Assembly: GCF_000620865.1 (NCBI RefSeq)
Contig: NZ_KK211190.1
Location: 943,971 to 1,007,970 of the forward strand
DNA: 64,000 nucleotides
Source of the DNA: Exiguobacterium sibiricum 7-3
GTDB taxonomy: Bacteria; Bacillota; Bacilli; Exiguobacteriales; Exiguobacteriaceae
Reading direction: 5' to 3'
Shown: positions 38,924 through 48,989 of the stretch, in pieces
Layout: every line of letters begins with the position of its first letter
Position numbering within the stretch: position 1 is the first letter of the stretch
Position numbers and translations under genes: made by a program
The notes under the pieces: model-generated
Told to the model about the DNA's origin: nothing
What the model saw: only the letters and a program-made list of their open reading frames with translations
Database searches by the model: none

Positions 38924-40123
38924 ATGGCAGGAGTCGTTTGGTATCGAAATGATTTACGGGTCGACGATCATGAAGCGTTAACACAGGCCTGTTCCGAGCA
39001 AGACAAGGTTCGGGCAGTCTTTATTCAACAAGAAACAGAGCAGCGTGGCCAGCAACAAGTCATCTTTGAACAAGAGACGTTGCATGCCTTACGAAATCAT
39101 TTAGAACAACTCGGCATCGAACTGACGATTTTACAAGGGGAGACAGTAGAACAACTGACATCGTTTGTTCAACAGGATGACGTCGTTTATTTTCACCGAA
39201 TGACAGGTGAGTACGAAGCACGACAGGAAAACGCAGTGCAAGAACGTTTTACTACACGAATGTATGAGACCCAGACGCTTCATCTCCGGGAAGATATCGG
39301 CAGTGACGAACTGAAACGTGTCTTCACGGCGTTCCGGAAAAGAGTTGAGTATGACGGCCGCTTTGCGGATCCAATCGAAGCACCGGGGAAAGTTCGGTAT
39401 ATTGAACCACCCGGTAAGCAAACGGTGGATTCTCGTACGGCATTCCCGTTTGCGGGAGGGGAAACGGCAGGACGTAATCGCTTGGCTGCTTACTTGGAAG
39501 GTCCTGTCTTTACCTATAAAGAGACACGGAACGGATTCGACCGTGATGATTCTTCAAAGTTATCCGCTTGGCTGGCAAACGGTTCCCTTTCCCCGCGGAG
39601 TGTCATGGCAGAGCTGCAAAGGACGGAACGGGAACACGGCGCTAATGAATCGACATACTGGTTGTATTTCGAATTGTTATGGCGCGACTTTTTCCATTTG
39701 ACGATGCGCGAGACGGGACACCGACTGTTTCGTTCTAATGGATTACGGGACGGGCATATGACGTGGAAGACGGATCAAGCAGCAATTGATTCCTGGATCG
39801 CAGGCGAGACGGGTGAACCGTTTGTTGATGCCTTCATGCGGGAAATCAAGGAGACCGGCTGGATGTCGAACCGGGGACGTCAGATTACGGCCAGTTATCT
39901 GATTCATGACTTACAGCAGGATTGGCGGATTGGTGCCCGATACTTTGAACAGCAGTTGATTGATTACGATGTCGCCTCCAATTACGGGAACTGGGCCTAC
40001 ATCGCAGGAGTCGGAAATGCGACCCGGACACCCCGGTTTAATCCTGAATTCCAACAACAAAAATATGATCCGACCAAAGCATTTATCCGACGCTGGATGT
40101 CAAGCGAAACGACTGGAAAATGA
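38924..40123 (+). CDS. Deoxyribodipyrimidine photolyase / cryptochrome, DASH-like
   Basis: Flavoprotein of the photolyase family, 399 aa. N-terminal alpha/beta domain (VVWYRNDLRVDDHEAL); C-terminal FAD domain with LYFELLWRDFFH-type block, GEPFVDAFMREIKETGWMSN, NRGRQITASYL and DYDVASNYGNWAYIAGVGN. The WRDFF and DYDVASNYGNWAY blocks resemble Cry-DASH more than class I CPD photolyases, so it could repair pyrimidine dimers in single-stranded DNA. The name Cry-DASH is a motif-based judgement. ATG 38924 with AAGGAGTGAG upstream. Confidence 0.88.
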   Translation: MAGVVWYRNDLRVDDHEALTQACSEQDKVRAVFIQQETEQRGQQQVIFEQETLHALRNHLEQLGIELTILQGETVEQLTSFVQQDDVVYFHRMTGEYEARQENAVQERFTTRMYETQTLHLREDIGSDELKRVFTAFRKRVEYDGRFADPIEAPGKVRYIEPPGKQTVDSRTAFPFAGGETAGRNRLAAYLEGPVFTYKETRNGFDRDDSSKLSAWLANGSLSPRSVMAELQRTEREHGANESTYWLYFELLWRDFFHLTMRETGHRLFRSNGLRDGHMTWKTDQAAIDSWIAGETGEPFVDAFMREIKETGWMSNRGRQITASYLIHDLQQDWRIGARYFEQQLIDYDVASNYGNWAYIAGVGNATRTPRFNPEFQQQKYDPTKAFIRRWMSSETTGK

Positions 40124-40147
40124 CTAAATTTTAAGAGTCAGAACCAG

Positions 40148-40176
40148 TTGCATTTCGATAAGGGGAATGCTATATT
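40148..40176 (+). promoter_or_regulatory. Promoter of the 6S RNA candidate
   Basis: TTGCAT (40148-40153), 17-base spacer, TATATT (40171-40176) with TGC extended -10. Predicted start near 40183, which coincides with the first base of the closing stem of the RNA. The hexamers also sit in a GTTGCATTT / AAATGCAAC inverted repeat. Confidence 0.7.
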
Positions 40177-40182
40177 AAATGC

Positions 40183-40393
40183 AACAGATGGGGTTCCTGA
40201 GATGTACGAGAGCCGCCTTTTATCTTTGAGCCACTCTTTTTTGATAGGGAGTTTGACGTTCCAACTAGTAGTACATGCCTCGTAACACAGCAGGAGGACG
40301 TACGAATAGGAATCGGATAAGACACCCACCTGCGCAGCAGGTTCAAAAATAAGGTATCGACACGGCACTTCGGGTCCCATCGTTTCTTTTTTT
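40183..40393 (+). ncRNA. ssrS: Probable 6S RNA
   Basis: No convincing gene lies in this 355-base gap, but a single rod-like RNA fold can be drawn. Closing stem AAC-GATGGG (40183-40192) with CCCATCGTT (40376-40384). Next GCCG with CGGC, then CCTT..TTTGAGCC with GGTTCAAA..AAGG, a large central bubble, and an apical arm with GTAC/GTAC and CCTC/GAGG. The 3' side of the bubble contains a small hairpin ACCTGC-GCA-GCAGGT, as described for 6S RNAs. A T run (40387-40393) ends it. Length about 210 nt. In Bacillus a 6S gene (bsrA) lies in the same aspS-tcdA-rarA neighbourhood, from memory. Not confirmed by a covariance model. Confidence 0.7.
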
Positions 40394-40435
40394 AGATGAA
40401 TCACACTATACGTCGCATGACGTTTTTTTTTATGA

Positions 40436-40441
40436 TATAAT
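40436..40441 (+). promoter_or_regulatory. Putative tcdA -10 element
   Basis: TGATATAAT, an extended -10 (TATAAT at 40436-40441), 38 bases before the tcdA ATG. No good -35 is seen. Confidence 0.55.
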
Positions 40442-40478
40442 TCCGAGTAAAACAGTATGAGTATTGTGAGGTTATGAG

Positions 40479-41243
40479 ATGTTAAATCAATTTTCACGTA
40501 ATGAATTAGCAATCGGTAAGACCGGACTTGACGCATTGGCATCCAAGTCTGTTGCGATTTTAGGAATCGGTGGTGTCGGTTCGTTTTCGGCGGAAGCCCT
40601 GGCCCGCAGTGGCGTCGGCCGTTTGATTCTGGTTGATAAAGATGATATTGATATCACAAACGTCAATCGTCAGATCCATGCTTTGTTACCGACAGTCGGC
40701 CAGCCGAAAGTCGATGCAATGGCAGATCGTTTGATGCAAATCAATCCGGATTTAGAAATTGTCCGCTTGAAAATGTTCTACAACGAAGAAACGTACGAAT
40801 CCTTTTTCGCAGAAAATCCGGATTATGTCATTGATGCTTCGGATACAGTATCGTTTAAGATTCACTTGATCAAAGAGTGTAAACAACGTAAAATTCCAAT
40901 CATTTCGAGTATGGGAATGGCAAATAAGATGGACCCGACACGAATCAAGATCGTTGATATTAAAGATACGAGTTACGATCCGCTCGCAAAAGTGATCCGG
41001 ACGCGCTTGCGGAAGGAAGGGATTCATAAAGGAGTCCCGGTTGTCTTTTCGGATGAACCACCGGTCAAGATCATCGAAGAAGTCCGTCAAGTCGTTGGTA
41101 ACGATGAAGCGTTTATTCGGAAAGCCAAAATGCCGCCGAGTTCAAACGCGTTTGTTCCGTCGGTTGGTGGATTGATTGCGGCAAGTTATGTCATCAATGA
41201 GATTGTCCGGGAAGCTGGCGTCATCATCGAACGTGTCCGTTAA
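40479..41243 (+). CDS. tcdA: tRNA threonylcarbamoyladenosine dehydratase TcdA (YrvM)
   Basis: E1-like enzyme that cyclises t6A to ct6A at tRNA position 37. 254 aa. ThiF fold with VAILGIGGVGSFSAEALARSGVG (residues about 24-46), LVDKDDIDITNVNRQ, and late PPSSNAFVPSVGGLIAASYVI. The aspS-yrvM-rarA-cymR order matches Bacillus. RBS GAGGT eight bases before ATG. Confidence 0.93.
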   Translation: MLNQFSRNELAIGKTGLDALASKSVAILGIGGVGSFSAEALARSGVGRLILVDKDDIDITNVNRQIHALLPTVGQPKVDAMADRLMQINPDLEIVRLKMFYNEETYESFFAENPDYVIDASDTVSFKIHLIKECKQRKIPIISSMGMANKMDPTRIKIVDIKDTSYDPLAKVIRTRLRKEGIHKGVPVVFSDEPPVKIIEEVRQVVGNDEAFIRKAKMPPSSNAFVPSVGGLIAASYVINEIVREAGVIIERVR

Positions 41244-41271
41244 AAAAAGCGACCTGCTGAGGTCGCTTTTT
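41244..41271. terminator. Bidirectional terminator between tcdA and rarA
   Basis: AAAAGCGACCT / AGGTCGCTTTT stem, A-rich before and T-rich after, between convergent genes. Confidence 0.87.
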
Positions 41272-41279
41272 CTCATCGT

Positions 41280-42593
41280 TTACGGTTGTTTTTTCCAAAA
41301 ATCAAGCCGTGCCTGTAATTGTTTTTCGAATCCCCGTGGACTAGGCTTGTAAAAAACCGGTTTGGTTCGTGCCAGGTTTTCCGGCCAATAGTTCTGTTTG
41401 ACATACGCATGTGGAAACTGGTGTGGGTACTGGTATTCGACACCATTACCAAGCGCTGCGGCACCGGCATGATGCGCATCCCGCAAATGCGGGGGAACCG
41501 GACCACCATCTGATCGACGAACGAGTTCAAGCGCCTGATCAATCGCGGTAATGACAGTGTTTGATTTCGGAGCCGTCGCGAGATACAAAACGGTCTCGGC
41601 GAGCGGAATCCGTGCCTCTGGGAAACCAATGTATTCGCAGGCCCGAGCACACGCATCGACGATCAGCAGAGCTTGCGGATCGGATAATCCGATATCTTCT
41701 GCCGCATGGACGTAGAGTCGACGGACGATGAAACGCGGGCTTTCCCCGGCTTCAATCATGACGGCAAGCCAGTAAAGGGCAGCGTCGGGGTCTGAGCCGC
41801 GAATCGATTTGATGAAGGCCGAGATGACATCATAATGCCGGTCTCCGTCTTTATCGTATTTCAACGCTTTTTGTTGAATCGATTCTTCGGCCACGGCAAG
41901 ATCAATCGTGATTTCGCCGTCAATTTCCGGTGTTGTCAGAACTGCGAGTTCGAGTGCGTTGAGAAGCGCCCGGTAATCGCCATCCGAGAGCTTGACATAA
42001 TGATCAACGGCTTCCTCGGTGACAGTGACCGGATACTTGCCGAGCCCACGGTCTACGTCTTTTAAAGTCCGGTTTAGGACAATTCGCAGATCGTCCGTCG
42101 TCGGTGTTTCAAACCGAAAAACGGTCGCCCGGGATAACAGGGCAGCATTGACTTCGAAGCTCGGGTTTTCCGTTGTCGCGCCGATCAGTGTAATCGTTCC
42201 GGCTTCAAGGGCAGGCAGTAAGGCGTCTTGTTGCATTTTATTGAAACGGTGGATTTCATCTAAAAATAAAATAGTTTTTTGTTGGTCAAACTGTAAACGG
42301 GATTCCGCTGCTTTTAAGACTTCGCGCAACTGATCAAGTTTTGCCGTGACGGCATTTAATTGTTCAAACGCCGATTTCGTATAACTTGAAATGACACGGG
42401 CAAGCGTCGTTTTTCCGGTTCCCGGTGGTCCGTAAAAAATAACGGTCCCAAGCCGGTCAGCGAGAATGGCCCGGCGTAACAAGGTCGATTCTCCGATTAA
42501 ATGGCGTTGTCCAACGATTTCGTCCAGTGATTGAGGGCGCATCCGATTGGCAAGCGGCCCGGCCGGAGAATGTGATTCAAATAAATTAGCCAT
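41280..42593 (-). CDS. rarA: Replication-associated recombination ATPase RarA (MgsA family)
   Basis: AAA+ protein acting at stalled forks, 437 aa. NRMRPQSLDEIVGQRHLIG at the start, Walker A YGPPGTGKTTLA (near residue 54), Walker B ILFLDEIHRFNK, then a C-terminal tetramerisation domain with RFIVRRLYVHAAEDIGLSDP and HLRDAHH. ATG 42593 is chosen: GAAGGAA lies nine bases upstream, while the upstream TTG at 42614 has none. Opposite strand to its neighbours; in Bacillus it also diverges from cymR. Confidence 0.95.
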   Translation of the reverse strand: MANLFESHSPAGPLANRMRPQSLDEIVGQRHLIGESTLLRRAILADRLGTVIFYGPPGTGKTTLARVISSYTKSAFEQLNAVTAKLDQLREVLKAAESRLQFDQQKTILFLDEIHRFNKMQQDALLPALEAGTITLIGATTENPSFEVNAALLSRATVFRFETPTTDDLRIVLNRTLKDVDRGLGKYPVTVTEEAVDHYVKLSDGDYRALLNALELAVLTTPEIDGEITIDLAVAEESIQQKALKYDKDGDRHYDVISAFIKSIRGSDPDAALYWLAVMIEAGESPRFIVRRLYVHAAEDIGLSDPQALLIVDACARACEYIGFPEARIPLAETVLYLATAPKSNTVITAIDQALELVRRSDGGPVPPHLRDAHHAGAAALGNGVEYQYPHQFPHAYVKQNYWPENLARTKPVFYKPSPRGFEKQLQARLDFWKKQP

Positions 42594-42653
42594 AGGTAGC
42601 GTTCCTTCTTTCAACTTTTAGCTACTACTATACTAGAAAGGATGTCTTTTCGC

Positions 42654-43064
42654 ATGATGAAAATCTCGACAAAAGGACGTTATGGTCTGACAATCATGAT
42701 TGCACTCGCCAAAGGAGGCGAGGCAAAGCCATTGTCTTTAAAGAAAATTGCGCAGATGTATGATCTGTCCGAGCACTACCTGGAGCAATTGATTGCTCCG
42801 CTCCGAAACGGCGGTCTCGTCAAAAGTGTCCGCGGAGCATATGGTGGATATAAATTAGGCCGTTCAGCCGAAGACATTACAGCAGGGGATATCATCCGTC
42901 TGCTCGAAGGTCCACTTGTCGTCGTCGAAGGCGATAACTGTGACGAAGTGACGAAACGGAAATTGTGGGATAAAATTCAAAGTGCCGTCGATCAAGTTCT
43001 GGATACGACGACATTAAAAGATTTAGCCGAAGAAGACGACACAGGTTATATGTTTTATATATGA
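42654..43064 (+). CDS. cymR: Rrf2-family cysteine metabolism repressor CymR
   Basis: 136 aa. MMKISTKGRYGLTIMIALAK, then recognition helix region LSEHYLEQLIAPLRNGGLVKSVRGAYGGY (positions about 42760-42846), nearly the CymR sequence. It lacks the three clustered cysteines of the Fe-S IscR type (only one Cys, near residue 98). CymR represses cysteine and sulfur genes together with CysK in Bacillus. AAGGA at 42638-42642 lies 11 bases before ATG 42654. It starts the cymR-iscS-mnmA run. Confidence 0.9.
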   Translation: MMKISTKGRYGLTIMIALAKGGEAKPLSLKKIAQMYDLSEHYLEQLIAPLRNGGLVKSVRGAYGGYKLGRSAEDITAGDIIRLLEGPLVVVEGDNCDEVTKRKLWDKIQSAVDQVLDTTTLKDLAEEDDTGYMFYI

Positions 43065-43077
43065 GAGGTGAAAAACG

Positions 43078-44208
43078 ATGATGTATTTTGATCACGCTGC
43101 AACGACGCCGATGCGGTCCGAAGTGTTGGACAAGATGACGCCTTACATGCTTGAGCAATTCGGGAATCCGTCAAGCGTCCACGCATTCGGACGAACAGGG
43201 CGGGCTGCGATTGATACGGCACGACGAATGATGGCAACGGAATTGAACGCAAAACCAACAGAAATCATCTTTACGAGCGGTGGCACGGAAGCAGATAACT
43301 ATGCCATCATCGGTGCTGCCATGCAGTACCAGTCGAAAGGCCGTCATGTCATCACGACACGGTTTGAGCACCATGCCGTGCTCCATGCCTTCGAGGAACT
43401 GGAGAGACGGGGATTTGACGTGACGTATCTCGAAATTCCTGAGTCCGGTATCGTGACGGAAGAAGCCTTACGTGCGGCTGTTCGGCCGGATACAATTTTA
43501 GTATCCATCATGTTCGGAAATAACGAAGTCGGAACGGTCCAGCCGATTGCGGCATGCGGTCGCTTCTTGCGGGAACAACAGATTGTGTTCCATACGGATG
43601 CCGTTCAGGTATTTGCGAAGTCACCGATCGATGTGGAAGCGATGCACATCGATTTGTTGTCGGCATCGAGTCATAAAATCAATGGGCCAAAAGGCGTCGG
43701 ATTGTTATATGTCCGTTCTGCTATCAAGTTAGCTCCTCAATCGTATGGAGGGGAACAGGAACGGAAGCGTCGTGCCGGAACCGAAAACGTCGCCGGCATC
43801 GTCGGGTTTGCGGAAGCAGTCCGGTTGACGGCAAAGGAACGGGAGAAGCAGGCTGAACAGTACCAACTGTTACGGACGACCTTGCTCGAACGGCTTCGAA
43901 CTTCAACGATTGAGTTTGAAGTCAACGGGGCAGAAGGCTTGCCACAAGTCATTAACCTGTATTTCCCGAATGTCGAAATTGAACCATTTTTAATTATGCT
44001 CGATATGCGTGGGATTGCCGTTTCAAGCGGAAGTGCCTGTACGGCAGGATCGGTTGAGCCATCGCATGTCTTGTCAGCGATGTATGGTGAAAATCAGCGG
44101 ACGAAACAATCGGTCCGGATCAGCTTTGGGCGGGGAAATGATGAGGCACAAGTCGAACTGCTCGCACAAGGCCTGATAGATGTCGTAAAATCGTTTCAGA
44201 ACAATTAA
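43078..44208 (+). CDS. iscS: Cysteine desulfurase, tRNA-thiolation type (YrvO-like)
   Basis: PLP enzyme, 376 aa. FDHAATTPMRSEVLDKM, EHHAVLHAFEEL, PLP lysine in SASSHKINGPKG (near residue 203), catalytic cysteine in SSGSACTAG (near residue 324). It sits 13 bases after cymR and 12 bases before mnmA, so its likely job is sulfur supply for tRNA 2-thiouridine. RBS GAGAGGTG upstream. Confidence 0.93.
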   Translation: MMYFDHAATTPMRSEVLDKMTPYMLEQFGNPSSVHAFGRTGRAAIDTARRMMATELNAKPTEIIFTSGGTEADNYAIIGAAMQYQSKGRHVITTRFEHHAVLHAFEELERRGFDVTYLEIPESGIVTEEALRAAVRPDTILVSIMFGNNEVGTVQPIAACGRFLREQQIVFHTDAVQVFAKSPIDVEAMHIDLLSASSHKINGPKGVGLLYVRSAIKLAPQSYGGEQERKRRAGTENVAGIVGFAEAVRLTAKEREKQAEQYQLLRTTLLERLRTSTIEFEVNGAEGLPQVINLYFPNVEIEPFLIMLDMRGIAVSSGSACTAGSVEPSHVLSAMYGENQRTKQSVRISFGRGNDEAQVELLAQGLIDVVKSFQNN

Positions 44209-45345
<1,137 letters not shown>

Positions 45346-45358
45346 GGGAGAGAGTGAA

Positions 45359-46015
45359 ATGAACTACAATGAAGTCGGGTTCCGACACCTGGAGTCCGGT
45401 AATTATGAATTGGCGGCACAAGCTTTTAATGATGCCATCGAAGAACAACCAAATGATCCGACAGGTTACGTCAATTTAGGGACATTGCTCCAATCGATGG
45501 ACGATGCTGATCGGGCAATCCTGTTTTACGACAAGGCACTGACGATTGATTCGACGTTTGCCAGTGCTCATTATGCCAAAGGGGCATTGTATTTCTCGGC
45601 AGATTTATTAGTTGAAGCAGAAGAATCGTTGCGTCTTGCCTTATTACACGGACTCGATGACGCTGACCTTCATTTCATGCTCGGTCTGACGTATCAAAAG
45701 CTGGGCGATCCGGTTCGGGGAATTCCACGTCTGAAGCAAGCGACGGAACTGAATGGGGTGGATGTTGAAATCGCCTTCCAGTACGGTCTTGCCCTTGCTC
45801 AGAACGAACAGATTGAAGAAGCGGCTGAAATCTTCGAACAAGTATTATTGCTGGAAGAGACACATACGGATGCCCGTTATAACTATGCCATCGCACTGGC
45901 CTTTTTAGGTCAGCAGGAAGCGTGTTATACGGAACTTGAAACCGTTCTTGCCTATCAGCCGAACCATACGCTGGCGAAGGATGCGAAAGCGAAGATGGAT
46001 GCCTTGTTGAACTAA
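45359..46015 (+). CDS. Tetratricopeptide repeat protein
   Basis: 218 aa, built almost entirely of TPR repeats: NEVGFRHLESGNYELAAQAF, PTGYVNLGTLLQSMDDADRA, ASAHYAKGALYFSADLLVEA and more, about six in all. No signal peptide or membrane segment, so cytoplasmic and probably a protein-interaction factor. It follows mnmA by 13 bases; Bacillus also has a TPR gene (yrrB) between mnmA and recD2. RBS AGGGAGAG. Confidence 0.85.
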   Translation: MNYNEVGFRHLESGNYELAAQAFNDAIEEQPNDPTGYVNLGTLLQSMDDADRAILFYDKALTIDSTFASAHYAKGALYFSADLLVEAEESLRLALLHGLDDADLHFMLGLTYQKLGDPVRGIPRLKQATELNGVDVEIAFQYGLALAQNEQIEEAAEIFEQVLLLEETHTDARYNYAIALAFLGQQEACYTELETVLAYQPNHTLAKDAKAKMDALLN

Positions 46016-46062
46016 AAAAAAGCGTTGCGACCGATGAACATATCGGTTTCGCAACGCTTTTT
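46014..46062. terminator. Bidirectional terminator
   Basis: Long stem AAAAAGCGTTGCGACCGAT / ATCGGTTTCGCAACGCTTTTT between convergent genes (one bulge). Confidence 0.9.
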
Positions 46063-46065
46063 TAG

Positions 46066-46614
46066 TTAATGACCAACTTCACGTACGATCCGTAACGGTG
46101 GACCGGAAAAGTCTTCATACGCTTCGTCCATGTTTTTAGTGTACAGTTCGATAACATTTTGTTCCGTATCTTTAAAATAAGCGGAGTATTCCTTGTCATT
46201 TGATGTCTGCTGCTCATCCCATTCACGAATCTTGACATCAATTGCAGCAGTACGTAACAGGTCAAGTGCTTCATTAAACTTGTTTTTCTCGATATAAAAG
46301 GCGCAATGAACGTGGACTCCGCCCTCATCATACAGGCTGTCCCACTTTGTGACAGGAAGGTGTTTGACTGTCCGTTCTTCCATTGTAAAGTCACGTTTGA
46401 GCCAAAGGCCGAGACGGGTATTTCCCCCAATGTACAACCATGTCGCCCAGACCCCGTCCTGCTTTTCCTGTTCATGACTCGGCTCCGCATCTTCCGGCGC
46501 CCACTGTTCGACAATCGGGATACCGAGCGTTCCATTCCAGAAGGCAACAGCCCGTTCCATATCTTCAACCTCCAGTACTAATTCACACAATCCGGCAATT
46601 GGCAGTCGTCCCAT
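46066..46614 (-). CDS. Glyoxalase/bleomycin-resistance (VOC) superfamily protein
   Basis: 182 aa. One VOC fold: CELVLEVEDMERAVAFWNGTLGIP at the start (positions about 46586-46515 on the minus strand), and late AYFKDTEQNVIELYTKN, where the Glu is a likely metal ligand. Substrate cannot be read from sequence; the family includes dioxygenases, glyoxalase I and resistance proteins. GGAGGA seven bases before ATG on the minus strand. It interrupts the otherwise Bacillus-like yrrB-recD2 order. Confidence 0.8.
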   Translation of the reverse strand: MGRLPIAGLCELVLEVEDMERAVAFWNGTLGIPIVEQWAPEDAEPSHEQEKQDGVWATWLYIGGNTRLGLWLKRDFTMEERTVKHLPVTKWDSLYDEGGVHVHCAFYIEKNKFNEALDLLRTAAIDVKIREWDEQQTSNDKEYSAYFKDTEQNVIELYTKNMDEAYEDFSGPPLRIVREVGH

Positions 46615-46683
46615 GAATTATTCCTCCATTCAATTATTGATTCAAGAAATGTTTCCCTCATTTAAAATCCCTTAAACGAATGC

Positions 46684-46689
46684 TATGAT
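46684..46689 (+). promoter_or_regulatory. Putative recD2 -10 element
   Basis: TGCTATGAT, extended -10 (46684-46689), about 42 bases before recD2. The -35 is poor. Confidence 0.45.
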
Positions 46690-46731
46690 TGGAACAGCGT
46701 AACGGAGTTCAGACAGAAAGCAGGTGGAGTG

Positions 46732-48957
46732 ATGGAGCACCCCCATCAAGTAGTCGGTCGTATTAAACGTGTGCTTTTTTCCTCCGAAGAAGAAGCCCAT
46801 TCCATCGTTTTGATGGCGATAAAAGAAAAAAACTTTGAATTAAAAGAAACAGAGCTCGTCGTCACAGGAACCGGTGTCGGAATCGAACTCGGCGGAACGT
46901 ATCAAGCGTTCGGACGATTGGTTGATCATCCGCGATTTGGTAAACAATTAAAAGCGGAGTTAATCCGGCGATCGGTCCCGATGACGAAACACGCAGCTGT
47001 CCGTTTTTTGACGAATGGTTCGTTTACCGGCATTGGTCCGAAAACAGCGAAAAACATCGTCGATGCTCTTGGTGAAGATGCCATCGATATCATCTTAAAA
47101 GACAGCAAGGCACTTGACCGTGTCCCTGGACTGAAACAAAAACAGGCTGATGTCATTTTCAGTCGACTCGCGACCTTATACGGTGTCGATCAACTGATGC
47201 TTTTTTTAGCCCCGTTTGATGTCACCCCGAAACTTGCGGCAAAGATTTATGCTGCATACGAGGGGGATGCGATGGCGAGAATTCGTGAAAATCCTTATTC
47301 TTTGATGTACGAGGTCAGTGGCATCGGTTTTAAGACAGCCGATCAAATCGCCTCGCATCTAGGGCTTGTCGGCTTGCATCCGGAACGGGTCGCAGCGTCC
47401 ATCATGCATATACTGGAACAGGAAGCGGGAGAGGGGCATGCGTTTGCGACCGTCGAATCGCTGTTGCAACGGGCACCCCGTCTGCTCGGAGAAGATCCGG
47501 GCGAACGCCTCGAACAAGCCATCGAACTGTTGTTGACCGAAGATAAGGTGAAACTCGAAGAAGGCTGTTTGTATTTGCCGACGATTTTTTATGCGGAAGT
47601 CCGGGCGGCGAAAGAGTTGGCCCGCGTCATGGCAAACGGAGCGGAACAAGAAGTCGATGTCGCAACGATTCTGTCAGCCATCGGTCAACTGGAAGAACGG
47701 TTTGGGATGGAATATGCGGTCCAACAACGGGAAGCCATCGAACTGGCTGTCAAAGCCCCGTTGATGGTCTTGACAGGTGGTCCCGGTACCGGGAAGACGA
47801 CCGTCATCAAAGGGATTTTACACGCGCTTCAGGAAATTCATGATTGGCCGCTTGAGAAAAGTCAGGTCAAGTCGGGTGAGGTCTATCCGTATGTGCTTGT
47901 CGCTCCAACCGGCCGAGCGGCAAAACGGTTGTCGGAAGCGACGGACGTTCCGGCGATGACCATCCATCGTTTGTTGAAATATGACGGGTCGAACTTTCAA
48001 TTGGATGAAGACCAACCAATCACAGGTAAGGTGCTGATCATTGATGAATCATCCATGATCGACATTTATCTGTTATCGAGTCTGTTACGAGCAGTACCTA
48101 ACGGAATGAAGATTTTATTTGTCGGCGACCGTGATCAACTGCCGTCGGTCGGTCCGGGACAAGTCCTGGCTGATTTAATGGACACAGACGGCATTCCGGT
48201 CGTTCGGCTCAATGTCGTTCACCGGCAAGCCGAAGATTCCTCGATTCTTCGACTGGCTCACGATTTGAAAAATCGGGTCACGTCAGCTGACTTGCTTTCA
48301 CCGTTATCCGACCGGCGGTTTTATTCGCTCGCCCCGCAGGAGTCGTTACGCGGCATCGCCGCCTTTGCGGAAAAAGCGTTGGCGAAAGGGTATTCGAAGT
48401 TTGACGTTCAAATCCTGGCGCCGACGTATCGTGGACAGGTAGGGATTGATGAATTGAACATCGTCCTGCAACAGGTCTATAATCCGGAAGCTCCTAAAAA
48501 ACGGGAAGTCAAACAGGGAACGCGAATTTACAGGAGTGGAGATAAAATTCTTCAGCTCGTTAACAATGCGGAAGAAAATGTCTATAACGGAGATATCGGC
48601 GAAATCGTTAACATTTTTTTTGCGAAGGAAAATGTCGACAAGGTGGATAAAATCATTGCCCGGTTTGATCAGACGGAAGTCGAATACAACCGCAGTGAAT
48701 GGGATCAATTCACGCATGCCTATGCGATTACAATCCATAAAGCGCAAGGATCGGAGTTTCCGATTGTCCTGATGCCGGTCTTTTTCACCGGGGCCTTCAA
48801 ACATTCCCGCAATCTCATCTATACGGCTGTCACACGGGCGAAAGCCAGTTTGTTGTTGTTCGGAGATCCCCGTGCCTTTTATAAAGCTTCGCAAGAGGAA
48901 GAACCACGTCGGCGGACACGGCTTATTGAAAGACTCGGCGGTATGACAAAGACTTGA
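46732..48957 (+). CDS. recD2: ATP-dependent RecD-like DNA helicase RecD2
   Basis: 5'-3' helicase of organisms without RecBC, linked to repair. 741 aa with the long N-terminal region typical of RecD2: OB-like start, helix-hairpin-helix GIGPKTAKNIVDALG (about residue 101) and GIGFKTADQIASHLG. Then Walker A LTGGPGTGKTTVIKG (near residue 347), IIDESSMIDI, and motif VI VTRAKASLLLFGD. Upstream of alaS, as yrrC in Bacillus. ATG 46732 is used; GTG 46729 directly abuts the SD. Confidence 0.94.
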   Translation: MEHPHQVVGRIKRVLFSSEEEAHSIVLMAIKEKNFELKETELVVTGTGVGIELGGTYQAFGRLVDHPRFGKQLKAELIRRSVPMTKHAAVRFLTNGSFTGIGPKTAKNIVDALGEDAIDIILKDSKALDRVPGLKQKQADVIFSRLATLYGVDQLMLFLAPFDVTPKLAAKIYAAYEGDAMARIRENPYSLMYEVSGIGFKTADQIASHLGLVGLHPERVAASIMHILEQEAGEGHAFATVESLLQRAPRLLGEDPGERLEQAIELLLTEDKVKLEEGCLYLPTIFYAEVRAAKELARVMANGAEQEVDVATILSAIGQLEERFGMEYAVQQREAIELAVKAPLMVLTGGPGTGKTTVIKGILHALQEIHDWPLEKSQVKSGEVYPYVLVAPTGRAAKRLSEATDVPAMTIHRLLKYDGSNFQLDEDQPITGKVLIIDESSMIDIYLLSSLLRAVPNGMKILFVGDRDQLPSVGPGQVLADLMDTDGIPVVRLNVVHRQAEDSSILRLAHDLKNRVTSADLLSPLSDRRFYSLAPQESLRGIAAFAEKALAKGYSKFDVQILAPTYRGQVGIDELNIVLQQVYNPEAPKKREVKQGTRIYRSGDKILQLVNNAEENVYNGDIGEIVNIFFAKENVDKVDKIIARFDQTEVEYNRSEWDQFTHAYAITIHKAQGSEFPIVLMPVFFTGAFKHSRNLIYTAVTRAKASLLLFGDPRAFYKASQEEEPRRRTRLIERLGGMTKT

Positions 48958-48982
48958 CTGAATGCACCAGATAGGTAATAAT
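48954..48982 (+). promoter_or_regulatory. Promoter of the alaS T-box transcript
   Basis: TTGACT (48954-48959) overlapping the recD2 stop, 17 bases, AATAAT (48977-48982). Confidence 0.65.
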
Positions 48983-48989
48983 CACGGTA

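Noticed and set aside
40321-40360. GGTTCAAA element resembling a tRNA or tmRNA T-loop
   Set aside because: No acceptor stem, D-arm or CCA context fits. The segment pairs within the 6S-like rod instead.
46062-46568. Second minus-strand open frame of 168 codons over the VOC gene
   Set aside because: It is the same strand in another frame of the supported VOC gene, with no RBS and no family motif.
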